The position numbers were made by a program, and so were the translations under genes. A stretch of DNA of 22,937 nucleotides, taken from assembly GCA_014729945.1 (NCBI GenBank), contig WJJC01000047.1, forward strand, positions 1-22,937. The letters are read 5' to 3'. This DNA comes from Candidatus Bathyarchaeota archaeon. Its GTDB lineage: Archaea; Thermoproteota; Bathyarchaeia; TCS64. Below the pieces are notes generated by a model. The model did not search any database. It was not told the DNA's origin and was given only the letters and a program-made list of their open reading frames with translations. Shown in pieces: positions 1 to 8,095 of the stretch (its first letter is position 1; the number at the start of each line of letters is the position of its first letter).

Positions 1-72
1 GAAACATAGAAAATAGAACTTAAACCTATAATCTAAACAACCTTATTACAACACGGATACAGAAAACACCAC

Positions 73-543
73 ATGAGTACACTTGTAGACAAAGCATTAG
101 AATACGCCAGCGAAAAGCATAAAGGTCAACTAGACGACCAGGGCAGACCATACTTTTTCGCCCACCTAGTACAAGTCCACAGTATCCTTAACGATGTAAC
201 CGATGATCCTGAGACCCTCTGTGCCGGAATCCTCCACGACATAATTGAGGACACAAACACCACTTATGAGGATCTTATCCATGAATTCAACAAACCCATA
301 GCTGACCTAGTTAGAGAACTAACTCATGAAGGAAACCATGAGACAGGGTATTATTTCCCTCATCTCCATAGTCGTAAAGCGGTAATGGTAAAGTTTGCTG
401 ATCGTTTGAGTAATCTCAGCAGAATGGATGATTGGCCAGGAGATCGCCAGCTTACCTATCTAAATATGAGTAAATTTTGGAGTACAACCCCCCCAGGGGA
501 TACTGTTTCAAGCCCTAATACGGTAAGAGATGAAGAAAACTAG
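73..543 (+). CDS. Small SpoT/MESH1-type HD-domain phosphohydrolase
   Basis: This is a 156-aa single-domain metal-dependent phosphohydrolase of the RelA/SpoT HD family. Visible metal and catalytic residues are H31 (FFAHLVQV), the pair H55-D56 followed by E59-D60 (LHDIIEDT), and D110 (KFADRLSNLSRM). The HD plus ED arrangement is the signature of (p)ppGpp 3'-pyrophosphohydrolases. No synthetase, TGS or ACT domain is attached, so it resembles MESH1-type small alarmone hydrolases. The family's usual end (YL..SKFW) is near residue 136. The last 20 residues are low in conservation and follow a run of seven C at about 488-494. The stop lies inside the 3' end of the convergent pncB gene, giving a 4-bp overlap. 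In archaea without a known ppGpp synthetase the true substrate could be another nucleotide; that part is inference. Confidence 0.85.
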   Translation: MSTLVDKALEYASEKHKGQLDDQGRPYFFAHLVQVHSILNDVTDDPETLCAGILHDIIEDTNTTYEDLIHEFNKPIADLVRELTHEGNHETGYYFPHLHSRKAVMVKFADRLSNLSRMDDWPGDRQLTYLNMSKFWSTTPPGDTVSSPNTVRDEEN

Positions 544-1733
544 TCATGGATAAGCATCTTGAGTTGCTTTAAGACGTTAGATCTAATCTCTTTTGGTGTA
601 AGTAGTTCAGCTACTAATTCTCCATTGCGAATTAAGGGTTTAAGCATGGGTTCTGTTTCCCCTTGACACACCCTACATTCTGGAGCTTTCTTATCCGCAG
701 GTAGAACAATGTCTGTTAGACAGCTCTTACATCTCCAAACTTGTTTACGCCCACCAAGTTTACCTCGTTTTGCAGATGGTTTGCCCTCAACCTCTACGAT
801 ATCCATGGCAAAGTCTAAGGTCGGGGCACCGCTAACCCAGGTCCCTACACCAAACGCGTCAGCACCAGCATCAGATAAGATATTAACGGTATCCTCATTA
901 AGGCCACCTGATACAAAGATCTTGACATTTTCAAAGCCCCTTAGATCCAGTTCCCATCTAATCTCCTTCACGATTTTACTAAAATCACCTCTACGACTGC
1001 TGGGAGTATCTAGGCGTACTCCATATAGAGAATCCTTTAGGGTCTCCGCTGCCATAATCGATTCCCGTTTCTCATCATAATAGGTATCAACAAGAATAAT
1101 TCTAGGAGAATCAACTGGAACAACTTCGTCATATGCCTTCCAAGCTTTTACCTGATCACCGAAAACTACCATTAACGCATGAGGCATAGTGCCAGTAGGT
1201 TCAATCCCACAGGTCTCCGCACCGATAATACTGGAAACACCATCCATTCCACCAATATAGGCAGCCCTATCCAGAGCAGGAGCCAAAGCCGGGTGTATCC
1301 GTCGAACACCGAAAGCTACGACAGGTTTTTCACCAGCAGCAATCCGAACGTAAGAGGCTCTACTTGCTACAGCAGATTCTTGACACACAAATCCGAGGAG
1401 GGGAGTTTCATATTCACAGAAATCCACATAGTTGCCCTCAATCATCATGACGGGGCTTCTATAGCCTAATCGATCAACACTGTGAAAGAGGCTACCCTCT
1501 GGCATACTATAAACATCAACAGGAATACCCTCAAAGAGGTGAGCAACCTCTTCCACACCACATAATACCCCAAAACTATAATCACCTGGAAGAGAACCGG
1601 TGGTAATCTCAGCTGAGACATGTACTTTATCTTTGTTTTTGGATCTAAGGATGTTCTTAGTGCGCTGGAAATATACATCCGTTGTTCTCCCATTTGTTAT
1701 ATCATCATCTGTGGCGGTGAAAAATTTCTTCAA
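540..1733 (-). CDS. pncB: Nicotinate phosphoribosyltransferase, archaeal type with zinc ribbon
   Basis: This 397-aa enzyme converts nicotinate and PRPP to nicotinate mononucleotide in the Preiss-Handler NAD salvage route. Family signatures are TTDVYF (17-22), GTMPHA (181-186), RLDTPSSRRG (240-249) and SGGLNE (275-280). A C-terminal zinc ribbon is formed by C335/C338 and C353/C356. This matches the archaeal form of the enzyme, known from Thermoplasma, rather than the longer bacterial or eukaryotic ones. The start is TTG at 1733-1731. It overlaps the stop of the upstream nicotinamidase in the four bases TTGA, so the two are probably translationally coupled and supply consecutive steps. The 3' end overlaps the convergent HD gene by 4 bp. 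Confidence 0.93.
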   Translation of the reverse strand: MKKFFTATDDDITNGRTTDVYFQRTKNILRSKNKDKVHVSAEITTGSLPGDYSFGVLCGVEEVAHLFEGIPVDVYSMPEGSLFHSVDRLGYRSPVMMIEGNYVDFCEYETPLLGFVCQESAVASRASYVRIAAGEKPVVAFGVRRIHPALAPALDRAAYIGGMDGVSSIIGAETCGIEPTGTMPHALMVVFGDQVKAWKAYDEVVPVDSPRIILVDTYYDEKRESIMAAETLKDSLYGVRLDTPSSRRGDFSKIVKEIRWELDLRGFENVKIFVSGGLNEDTVNILSDAGADAFGVGTWVSGAPTLDFAMDIVEVEGKPSAKRGKLGGRKQVWRCKSCLTDIVLPADKKAPECRVCQGETEPMLKPLIRNGELVAELLTPKEIRSNVLKQLKMLIHD

Positions 1734-2278
1734 ACACTATTCCTCCAAGAATCAAGTAGTTTTTCACTACTGGTTTCTTCAATGCCATACATGCGTTTCA
1801 TTAACTCAAGGCTCTTCGTTTGTTCTTTGTCGCTCAGAGCATCGACACAATCCCGGGGTACAATAACACTGTAGTTACGATAGTAGGCATCAGCAGCGGT
1901 ATGCTGAATACAGATATTTGTAAGCACACCGGTTAAAACCACGTTTTCCACACATAGATCTCTTAGTAAAGCATCCAACCCAGTCCCATAGAAAGCACTG
2001 TATCTCCTCTTGTACAAGTGAAAATCACTTTCCTTTGGTTCCAGTTCAGGAACAATCATGGATCCTGAAGTACCTGCCTTAGCATGTTTACCCCAGAGTT
2101 CATACTCTTTATCGTCAGGGAGATGGGAGTCAGTAATATACACTATATGAAAACCCTTTGAACGTGCAACATCAAGCACTTTTTTAACTACTTTAACTAC
2201 AGCCTCAGCACGTGGATCCCCAAGGCGGCCAGTAACAAACTCATTTATTAGATCAATTACTAAGATGGCTGTACTCAT
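1730..2278 (-). CDS. pncA: Nicotinamidase (isochorismatase-like cysteine hydrolase)
   Basis: This 182-aa cysteine hydrolase of the isochorismatase fold likely deamidates nicotinamide to nicotinate. The catalytic triad can be read as D9 (VIDLINEF), K90 (LYKRRYSAF) and C123 (GVLTNICIQHTA). A metal-site-like stretch D50-S-H52 and W62-G-K-H65 precedes the GT motif, as in nicotinamidases, and argues against plain isochorismatase activity. It is the first gene of a two-gene operon. Its TGA stop shares bases with the TTG start of pncB, which uses its product. The functional assignment rests on both motif and context. Confidence 0.88.
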   Translation of the reverse strand: MSTAILVIDLINEFVTGRLGDPRAEAVVKVVKKVLDVARSKGFHIVYITDSHLPDDKEYELWGKHAKAGTSGSMIVPELEPKESDFHLYKRRYSAFYGTGLDALLRDLCVENVVLTGVLTNICIQHTAADAYYRNYSVIVPRDCVDALSDKEQTKSLELMKRMYGIEETSSEKLLDSWRNSV

Positions 2279-2344
2279 CTTTAATCATATTAAATAGATC
2301 TAACCTTATCTATACAACTTACTAAAAAATGAGTGAAAAATTTG

Positions 2345-2576
2345 TTATCCTGAACTCACTTCTTCACCGTCTTCATTGAAAAACTTGACAGGGATCTCTG
2401 TCTCAGACTTTACTCTAGTACTAACGCTTCCTAACAAGAAACGACCCACAGCACCTAGACCAGTGCTACCCATAATAACCATACCATAATCAACTTCTTC
2501 AATTTTATCCAGTATTCTGTCAACCGGATTACCAGTAGCAATTTCTAAGTTAGTTTTAACATCCTCAGATTTTTTT
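2345..2576 (-). pseudogene. Universal stress protein, C-terminal part in the +1 frame
   Basis: Read from the A run in the +1 frame, 74 codons stay open to a TAA at 2347-2345. They encode the rest of the USP fold: NLEIATGNPVDRILDKIEEV, VIMGSTGLG, then GRFLLGSVSTRV and EIPVKFF. The GSTGLG..GRFLLGSVS stretch is the conserved ATP-binding motif of ATP-type USPs. No start codon lies at the junction, so this part is made only if the frame is restored. Conservation through the whole stretch argues that the gene is either very recently broken or not truly broken. Confidence 0.75.
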
Positions 2577-2873
2577 CTCTTGTACTTTTTTCAGCGCCTG
2601 TGAGAAGTAATGCTCAGCATGTTCAATATAACTCTCATTAAAGCTCTTGGCCCACTGAGGATACCTACGAGGATCTGTGACCCCGGCCATTCCTTTCACC
2701 CATCCAAGAGGATACTTGGTAAAAGGGTATTCACCATAAGGTAAGGGTTGTCTTTCAACCACGTGAAAAAGATCTAGATCCGCTTTCTCCGCTTCAGCGA
2801 TCTCAAGGGCCTTCATAAGAGCTTTATCAGATTGCTCTGACCCATCGATGGGTACAAGTACTTTGTCAACCAT
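2565..2873 (-). CDS. Universal stress protein, N-terminal part (frame broken)
   Basis: The 102-aa open frame is the N-terminal half of a UspA-family protein. It has the opening beta strand with the acidic nucleotide-site residue (VLVPIDGSEQS, D10), then an alpha helix and strand (DLDLFHVVE). The frame stops just after KVQEKK at a run of seven A on the coding strand (2570-2576). The missing second half, including the ATP-binding GxGxG(S/T) loop, continues immediately in the +1 frame down to 2345. Removing one A would give one protein of about 175 aa, a normal USP length. This is therefore a frameshifted USP caused by a recent mutation, a consensus error in the homopolymer, or slippage. It is divergent from the YjbQ-family gene. 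Confidence 0.75.
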   Translation of the reverse strand: MVDKVLVPIDGSEQSDKALMKALEIAEAEKADLDLFHVVERQPLPYGEYPFTKYPLGWVKGMAGVTDPRRYPQWAKSFNESYIEHAEHYFSQALKKVQEKKI

Positions 2874-2953
2874 TTTAAATCAATTACCACTAACACATAA
2901 CATTTTATAAATCGAAAAAAAGTTAAACCATTAAAAAGATTAAATAATAAAAC

Positions 2954-3352
2954 ATGTTCAAACAGATAGATAGAAAAGTTGGAACCAAAAACCGTAGAGA
3001 AATTATAGATATAACAAACTTAGTGACGGGGGTCATTAGCAAAAACAAAGATAGTAAGGGCCTAGTGAATATATACACTCCTCACACTACCGCATGTATA
3101 ACAATAAACGAGTACGAGAAAGATCTGGAGAAAGATATAATGGAAACTATAAACAGTATAGCACCTAGTGATGGTGATTATCATCATCAAGTGAACGCTG
3201 ACGCCCATATAGTAAGCAGTATAATTAAACCCTCAATCACCATACCGTTTAAAAATGGATCTTTAAACCTCGGTACATATCAGAAAATTTTATTCCTTGA
3301 ACTGGATGGTCCCAGAAATAGAGCAATAAAGATTACATTAATGAGTATGTGA
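2954..3352 (+). CDS. YjbQ-family (UPF0047) protein
   Basis: This 132-aa protein matches the YjbQ/UPF0047 family end to end. It has YTPHTTACITINE (41-53, H44), the histidine pair H77-H78 and H85 (NADAHIVSSI), the GTYQ motif (107-110) and the closing ELDGPRNR (116-123). The conserved histidines form a presumed metal site. Some bacterial members can replace thiamine-phosphate synthase in a minor way, but the physiological role is unsettled. The start is ATG at 2954. It is divergent from the USP gene across an AT-rich 80-bp spacer containing TTTTATAAAT (2903-2912), which could serve as a TATA box on either strand. Confidence 0.88.
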   Translation: MFKQIDRKVGTKNRREIIDITNLVTGVISKNKDSKGLVNIYTPHTTACITINEYEKDLEKDIMETINSIAPSDGDYHHQVNADAHIVSSIIKPSITIPFKNGSLNLGTYQKILFLELDGPRNRAIKITLMSM

Positions 3353-3362
3353 TCTTAATCGG

Positions 3363-3371
3363 TTTTTAAAA
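3363..3371 (+). promoter_or_regulatory. TATA box of a probable leaderless gene
   Basis: TTTTTAAAA is centred about 26 bp before the ATG at 3393. That is the usual archaeal TATA-to-start distance, so transcription would begin at or within a few bases of the ATG. No Shine-Dalgarno sequence precedes the ATG, which fits a leaderless mRNA. Confidence 0.45.
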
Positions 3372-3392
3372 CACTACTGTACATAAATAAAT

Positions 3393-3878
3393 ATGTCAGA
3401 AATAGTTAAAATCCTCACCGACCTACGAAAAAATGAGGAAAAAACCTTCTTAAATCTTAAACCAATTTATGAAAACACGGAAAACGCTTACTTAGATGTC
3501 TTAATAGAGATAATAGTTCAAGATAGTAAGAAACACAAGAAAATCTGTGAAGCAGTCACAGTTCTAATGGAACAAAACCAGTTAGTAATACCAGAGCCAA
3601 TTCTCGAAGAGACGACAATAGACATTTTCCAAAAACAGATTGAACATGAGAAAAATACAATTACAGAATTGGAGTCGATAGAAGATAAATTAGACCCTAA
3701 AAGTAGAGCACTAATTAGCTATATGATGGAAGAGAAAAAACGCAATCACCAAATATTAACAGATCTCATGGAGTTACTTCATGCTAAGGAAACGGATATG
3801 TCACGATATTACCAGATAGCGGATAATTTGATGAAAAAGGCACATCAACCCGCCAAACCAGCTAGAACCCAATATTAG
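3393..3878 (+). CDS. Ferritin-like helical protein of unknown function
   Basis: This 161-aa, almost entirely helical protein has acidic/histidine pairs spaced as in the ferritin/rubrerythrin superfamily: E15-E16, D44...H48 (QDSKKHKK), E84-H85-E86 (IEHEKNTI), and E114...H119 (EEKKRNH). These could form a four-helix diiron-like centre. The C-terminal 12 residues (QPAKPARTQY) look disordered. No signal peptide or membrane segment is present, so it is probably cytoplasmic. I cannot name the family precisely. An iron-binding or oxidative role is inference, weakly supported by the nearby stress-protein gene. It is followed by an eight-T run. Confidence 0.6.
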   Translation: MSEIVKILTDLRKNEEKTFLNLKPIYENTENAYLDVLIEIIVQDSKKHKKICEAVTVLMEQNQLVIPEPILEETTIDIFQKQIEHEKNTITELESIEDKLDPKSRALISYMMEEKKRNHQILTDLMELLHAKETDMSRYYQIADNLMKKAHQPAKPARTQY

Positions 3879-4201
3879 TATTTTTTTTAGTAACCATACA
3901 AAGGACTTCACTTTTAAAAGCACAACTAGAAAACACTAATAAAGACACATCTTAGCCAAGTTAGATTTTAAACTTCATTCAGATAATCCATTCTTCATTA
4001 GTTATGAAAACGGATTGTGTCCCCCTAGAGATTCACAAATTTAGAATCCGGCATATCAATCACACATAGAACCTATAGACAATTACTGCATGTAGAGATT
4101 AAAGTAGTAAAAAACGGGACATATCCATGTTGTTTTCAGATTTTAATAACCAAAGCAGTAAAGCAAGACCAATATACTCATTGAAATAATATAAGATAGA
4201 A
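3879..4201. other. Intergenic region of 323 bp, no gene seen
   Basis: AT-rich spacer between the ferritin-like gene and the nucleotidyltransferase. An eight-T run near 3881-3888 is a likely transcription stop for the upstream gene. I see no long open frame, tRNA, repeat array or strong hairpin. The last 30 bases (ATAATATAAG, about 4186-4195) are AT-rich and might hold the downstream promoter, though this is too close to the TTG start for a standard TATA distance. Confidence 0.5.
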
Positions 4202-5188
4202 TTGAAGGCTTTGCTACTAGTTGGGGGATTCGCCACAAGACTTAGGCCACTTAGTTTAAACAGGCCAAAATGTCTATTTCCTTTGCAGAATAAACCAATT
4301 ATAGACTATCTTCTAGAAAACCTAGCAAAAACGGGGTGCAGTGATGCTGTTTTAGCCGTAAACAATCTAGCAGACAGAATTGAAGAATATCTTGGAGAAG
4401 AAAAATTTGGCATAAACTTGCATTACAGTCTTGAAGATGAACCACTAGGCACTGGAGGACCGATAAAACTAGCCGAAGAAATCCTAAAAGAAGACGACTT
4501 TATAGTACTAAACGGAGATATTCTAAGTTTCATCAATTATGCTGAACTAATGCATACTCACCGAAACAATCCAGAAACCGCAACACTGACTCTTAAAAAA
4601 GTGCGGGACCCAACTAGATATGGAGTAGTAAGATTTAGCCAAAAAAACCGTATAGTAGAATTTGTTGAAAAACCTTCTTTAGAGGAAGCTCCCAGTAAAT
4701 GGATTAACGCTGGATGCTATGCATTAAATCCGGAGATACTCGATTATATTCCAGAGGATCAGAAAGTCTCTATTGAGAGACAAATATTCCCGAAACTTGT
4801 AGCGGAAGAAAAAATCCTTGGATACAAGTACTACGGGGAGTGGATTGATATCGGAGTTCCAGATGATTATTTACGAGCAAATAAAGTACTTCATTTAGAT
4901 AAGAGAAAAAGGGCTAGCTCGATAAGTCAAACAGCATCTGTTGGGAAAAAAAGTAAAATCCTAGATAGTATCATCTGGGAGGACACGAGAATCGGGGAGA
5001 ACACGGAGATCATTGAGTCCGTCATAGGATCCAATTGCATAATAGGCGACCGAGTCAAAATCACTAACTCGGTTATAGCGGATAATGTAAAAATAAAAAA
5101 AAGCGTCAATATCGCATCTGGAACAAAAATATGGCCAGATAAAACAGTATTTAAAACTATCAACAAGGAAAACCAGGATATCAAATAA
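4202..5188 (+). CDS. Sugar-1-phosphate nucleotidyltransferase with beta-helix tail
   Basis: This 328-aa enzyme activates a sugar 1-phosphate with an NTP for glycan synthesis, most likely making GDP-mannose or a UDP/dTDP-glucose type donor. The catalytic domain (1-230) has the signature GGFATRLRPL (8-17) with K23, the nucleotide loop LGTGGPI (82-88), the metal aspartate in NGD (104-106), EKP (156-158) and WIDIG (214-218). Residues 240-318 contain repeated hexapeptides (IGENTEIIESVIG, IGDRVKITNSVIA), a left-handed beta helix used for oligomerisation or acyl transfer-like folds. The start is TTG at 4202, which places MKALLLVGG exactly at the family's N-terminus. Sugar and base specificity cannot be read from the sequence. 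Confidence 0.88.
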   Translation: MKALLLVGGFATRLRPLSLNRPKCLFPLQNKPIIDYLLENLAKTGCSDAVLAVNNLADRIEEYLGEEKFGINLHYSLEDEPLGTGGPIKLAEEILKEDDFIVLNGDILSFINYAELMHTHRNNPETATLTLKKVRDPTRYGVVRFSQKNRIVEFVEKPSLEEAPSKWINAGCYALNPEILDYIPEDQKVSIERQIFPKLVAEEKILGYKYYGEWIDIGVPDDYLRANKVLHLDKRKRASSISQTASVGKKSKILDSIIWEDTRIGENTEIIESVIGSNCIIGDRVKITNSVIADNVKIKKSVNIASGTKIWPDKTVFKTINKENQDIK

Positions 5189-5301
5189 AACAAAGTTACC
5201 TACAAGACACTAATGACCTCAACCACACTCCTCAATATATGAACCATAATAAAATTAAATCAAACTCCAATCTCAGAGTATATAAAATGAAAAACATCGA
5301 G

Positions 5302-6582
5302 TTAATCATTCAATTCATCTTCACCATTATAGAACCCATTGTAGAACCAAGCGTTCAGAGCTACAAGAGAAGCGCCTGATAGAAAAGGAAGAGTGGAGCA
5401 TAACGATTCAAACATATAACCTGCAGCAGTTGGCGCAATAGTCCTGAACCCCATCCTAAAGAAATTACTAACCCCCACTGCGGTAGCAATCTCCCGGGAA
5501 GGAACTAGACTAGAAGCGAAGCTTTGTCTGATAGGCATTCCAAAATGAATTATTAAACGATATAGGAATAGAACACCTAGAGCTAATGGATACCATTCAA
5601 TATATGCAAATGCAACAGTTAAACCAGCTGATAACAACCTAGTCCACATCAAAGCCTTGATCTCACCAAATCTTAAAACTAATCCCGGTATCAAAAGATA
5701 ACTGAACATAGTAACGAACCTACTTACAGCGTAAATGGGTCCCAGCGCTTCTGATCCCACTCCATATCTATTACTGAAATAAAGGGGTAATAGCGAGCCA
5801 ATTAGCCCGTACCCTAGGCCGCTCGTACTTCTCACAAGGCTAAATTTAATTATATCTTTCCAGCTTGAAACACCCATAAAATGTTCATTATTTTCGCTCT
5901 CTGTTAACTCTAATTCTTTTTTTGACGACTTTATATCACGCATTGGTAGTATGAAAAAAATGCTGAGAGCTGAGAAGAAGGCGCCAATCCACCAGAGCCA
6001 TGCATGAGACTCGACCATGCTTAAACCAAACTGTGTTTCAAATAAGGAGGGAAGACCAGCTAAGGCAAATCCTACAGAAGTGGTGAGAGAATTAGAAACT
6101 CCTAGAGCTGTAAAAATATCAGGTCGATCAGCTTCGCTGGTTTTATCTGTAATATAACCCGAGACCACTGGCTGCCCTGGACCAGACCCTTCACCTAGCG
6201 CTCCAACGGCTTGACCAAAAGCTAAAGACCAGAAATCGGATCGAGTAGCGAAAATTATTAGTCGAGCAGTAGTAAAAAAAGCGCCCATTAAAATGAATTT
6301 TTTACGTCCGAAACGGTCACTCAGCATACCAAAGACAACCTGACGGATAGCAGCTATCAGGGTAGCAAGGCTAAGAAGTAGACCCACCTCTGTGTAACTA
6401 AAGCCCAGTAAACCAAAATATATACTTCTTACGAGAAAAAGAAAACCTAAAGCTATGCGCCTTGTAGCCATACTGTATAACAGTAAACGAAGATCTTTAT
6501 CAAATCCAGATGGCAGACTGATTCTATTCACTAACCCCAAAATGATTAATCCTATCCCGTTAATGGTTAGAAAAGACGACAC
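5302..6582 (-). CDS. Major facilitator superfamily transporter
   Basis: This 426-aa multi-spanning membrane protein has about twelve hydrophobic segments and a central cytoplasmic loop near residues 215-240 rich in K and E. MFS motif A, GMLSDRFGRKK, is at 85-95 between helices 2 and 3. The substrate is unknown; similarity to drug or sugar efflux families cannot be told from motifs alone. The chosen start is GTG at 6582. It adds a short hydrophobic N-terminus (1-19) before the usual MFS opening FDKDLRLLLYS, so the true start may lie further inside. It is divergent from the small gene at 6633. Confidence 0.85.
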   Translation of the reverse strand: MSSFLTINGIGLIILGLVNRISLPSGFDKDLRLLLYSMATRRIALGFLFLVRSIYFGLLGFSYTEVGLLLSLATLIAAIRQVVFGMLSDRFGRKKFILMGAFFTTARLIIFATRSDFWSLAFGQAVGALGEGSGPGQPVVSGYITDKTSEADRPDIFTALGVSNSLTTSVGFALAGLPSLFETQFGLSMVESHAWLWWIGAFFSALSIFFILPMRDIKSSKKELELTESENNEHFMGVSSWKDIIKFSLVRSTSGLGYGLIGSLLPLYFSNRYGVGSEALGPIYAVSRFVTMFSYLLIPGLVLRFGEIKALMWTRLLSAGLTVAFAYIEWYPLALGVLFLYRLIIHFGMPIRQSFASSLVPSREIATAVGVSNFFRMGFRTIAPTAAGYMFESLCSTLPFLSGASLVALNAWFYNGFYNGEDELND

Positions 6583-6632
6583 TACTTATATTCCTTTAAA
6601 GAACAGATCAGATTAAAGGTAAAATTTATAAC

Positions 6633-6944
6633 ATGGTTTACAGCGAAATGAAAGGCGAGACCCTATTGAGATATATAACGTTCTGTGAGATGACGACAGA
6701 TTTTCTTAAAAAGCCCTTAGATGAAAGAAAAGAATTTATTCCAAAGTGGAGTCAGACAGCTAAGAAATACGGCATAAAACTTCTTTTCTGGGGAATGCCT
6801 ATGGGGGTCAATGAACATATAGTGCTTGTATTTGAGACTAATGAGAGCGGTAAATACTTCATGTTTCAAAGAGAGTGGCTTGGTTTGGGTACAGAAGAAG
6901 CCGGAAAATACATTAAAAAGAGCAGGACAGTCACCGTATACTAA
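6633..6944 (+). CDS. Hypothetical 103-aa protein
   Basis: I do not recognise the family with certainty. The predicted order is strand, helix (FLKKPLDERKEFIPKWSQTAKKYG), strand (IKLLFWGMPM), strand (HIVLVFET), helix, strand (RTVTVY). This resembles a small ferredoxin-like alpha/beta fold of the dimeric-barrel kind. There is no signal peptide or membrane helix. An internal ATG six codons in is an alternative start. It is divergent from the MFS transporter across 50 bp and stands alone before the convergent TFB gene. Confidence 0.6.
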   Translation: MVYSEMKGETLLRYITFCEMTTDFLKKPLDERKEFIPKWSQTAKKYGIKLLFWGMPMGVNEHIVLVFETNESGKYFMFQREWLGLGTEEAGKYIKKSRTVTVY

Positions 6945-7041
6945 GCTCAACATAACTTGGTTTATTAAAAATCACACCATTGGACAGTAGAACTTTTTAT
7001 CCTCCATTGAAACGATAAAGTAGAAGAAAAATAGTTGATAA

Positions 7042-7968
7042 TTATACAGGGATATCAATATCCAGACTACTCACCAACTCTTTGTAGCGGTTGCGAATGG
7101 TCACTTCTGTAACCTGGGCCTCGTGTGCAACCTGATGCTGTGTTAAACCCTCATCCATTATACGACTGCTAACATATATACAGGCAGCAGCAATACCCGC
7201 GGGACTACGGCCATGGGTTAGATTCTGGTTAGATGCCTCCTCCATTAATCTCATAGAAAGCATTTCAGTATGGCCGTATAATCTGAGACGCGACACTAAT
7301 CTCTTGATATAACCAGTTCTTTGGACTCTAGGAACATCCAGATTTAATTTTTGATGTAGAAACCTGTAGTTTCTTGCCGCAGTCTTCCGTGGAATATTAG
7401 CGGCCTCTGCTACATCTGTTAACGAGCGAACTACACCACACTGTCTACAGGCTGTGTATATCGCTGCTACAACCACACTCAGTATCGTGCGTCCACGTAT
7501 CAGGTTTTGTTTTAGAGCTTTTCTATAGATCATAGAACTTGTCTCTAGGACATTTCTTGGCAGATTCAACTCGTTACTAAGTTTACTCATAAGACTCAAT
7601 GCTTGAGACAGGTTGCGATTCCGAGAGCTTGTAATCTTGCTTCGTCTATTCCATTTTCTTAATCGGTACAGTTTATCTCTTGTCTCGGGGCTGAGACGAC
7701 GACCAGCATAATCTCTGTTTCTCCAACCAATTGTAGTGGATAGACCTTTATCATGGATAGTAAGGGTCATAGGGGAACCAGTTCTCGGTAGTTTTTCTCG
7801 TTGTATTGGATCAAATGCTCGCCACTCTGGTTTCCGACTTAATTGTTTTCCGGATATAACAGTGCCGCATCTTTCGCAAACTAGTTCGCCATTATCTGGA
7901 TCCCAGTGTAGCTTTGTACTATTACATTCACTACAAACCTGTTTCTTATCATCCTCAGAGATTAACAC
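7042..7968 (-). CDS. tfb: Transcription initiation factor B (TFB)
   Basis: This 308-aa archaeal homologue of TFIIB recruits RNA polymerase to TBP-bound promoters. An N-terminal zinc ribbon is formed by C12/C15 and C31/C34. The B-reader/B-linker region contains KPEWRAFDP (46-54) and is followed by the two cyclin-like repeats (about 118-205 and 212-300). A recognition-helix region typical for BRE contact sits at the end (TQHQVAHEAQVTEVTIRNRY). The start is GTG at 7968; an overlapping ATG at 7970 is out of frame. Length and domain order are complete. Whether it is the main or an alternative TFB cannot be judged from one copy. Confidence 0.96.
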   Translation of the reverse strand: MLISEDDKKQVCSECNSTKLHWDPDNGELVCERCGTVISGKQLSRKPEWRAFDPIQREKLPRTGSPMTLTIHDKGLSTTIGWRNRDYAGRRLSPETRDKLYRLRKWNRRSKITSSRNRNLSQALSLMSKLSNELNLPRNVLETSSMIYRKALKQNLIRGRTILSVVVAAIYTACRQCGVVRSLTDVAEAANIPRKTAARNYRFLHQKLNLDVPRVQRTGYIKRLVSRLRLYGHTEMLSMRLMEEASNQNLTHGRSPAGIAAACIYVSSRIMDEGLTQHQVAHEAQVTEVTIRNRYKELVSSLDIDIPV

Positions 7969-8095
7969 ATAACCACTCTAGAGCAAAATATAGGAGACCT
8001 CATTACTTATGAAGGCTATGATGATAGGGGAGAAATTTATTAAAAACTTAAAAGTTTTAAAAAGACGGGAAAATGTTCGTTTATTTGAGAAGCGC

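Noticed and set aside
709..1080. 123-codon plus-strand open frame
   Set aside because: Lies fully antisense to pncB, including its zinc ribbon and substrate motifs.
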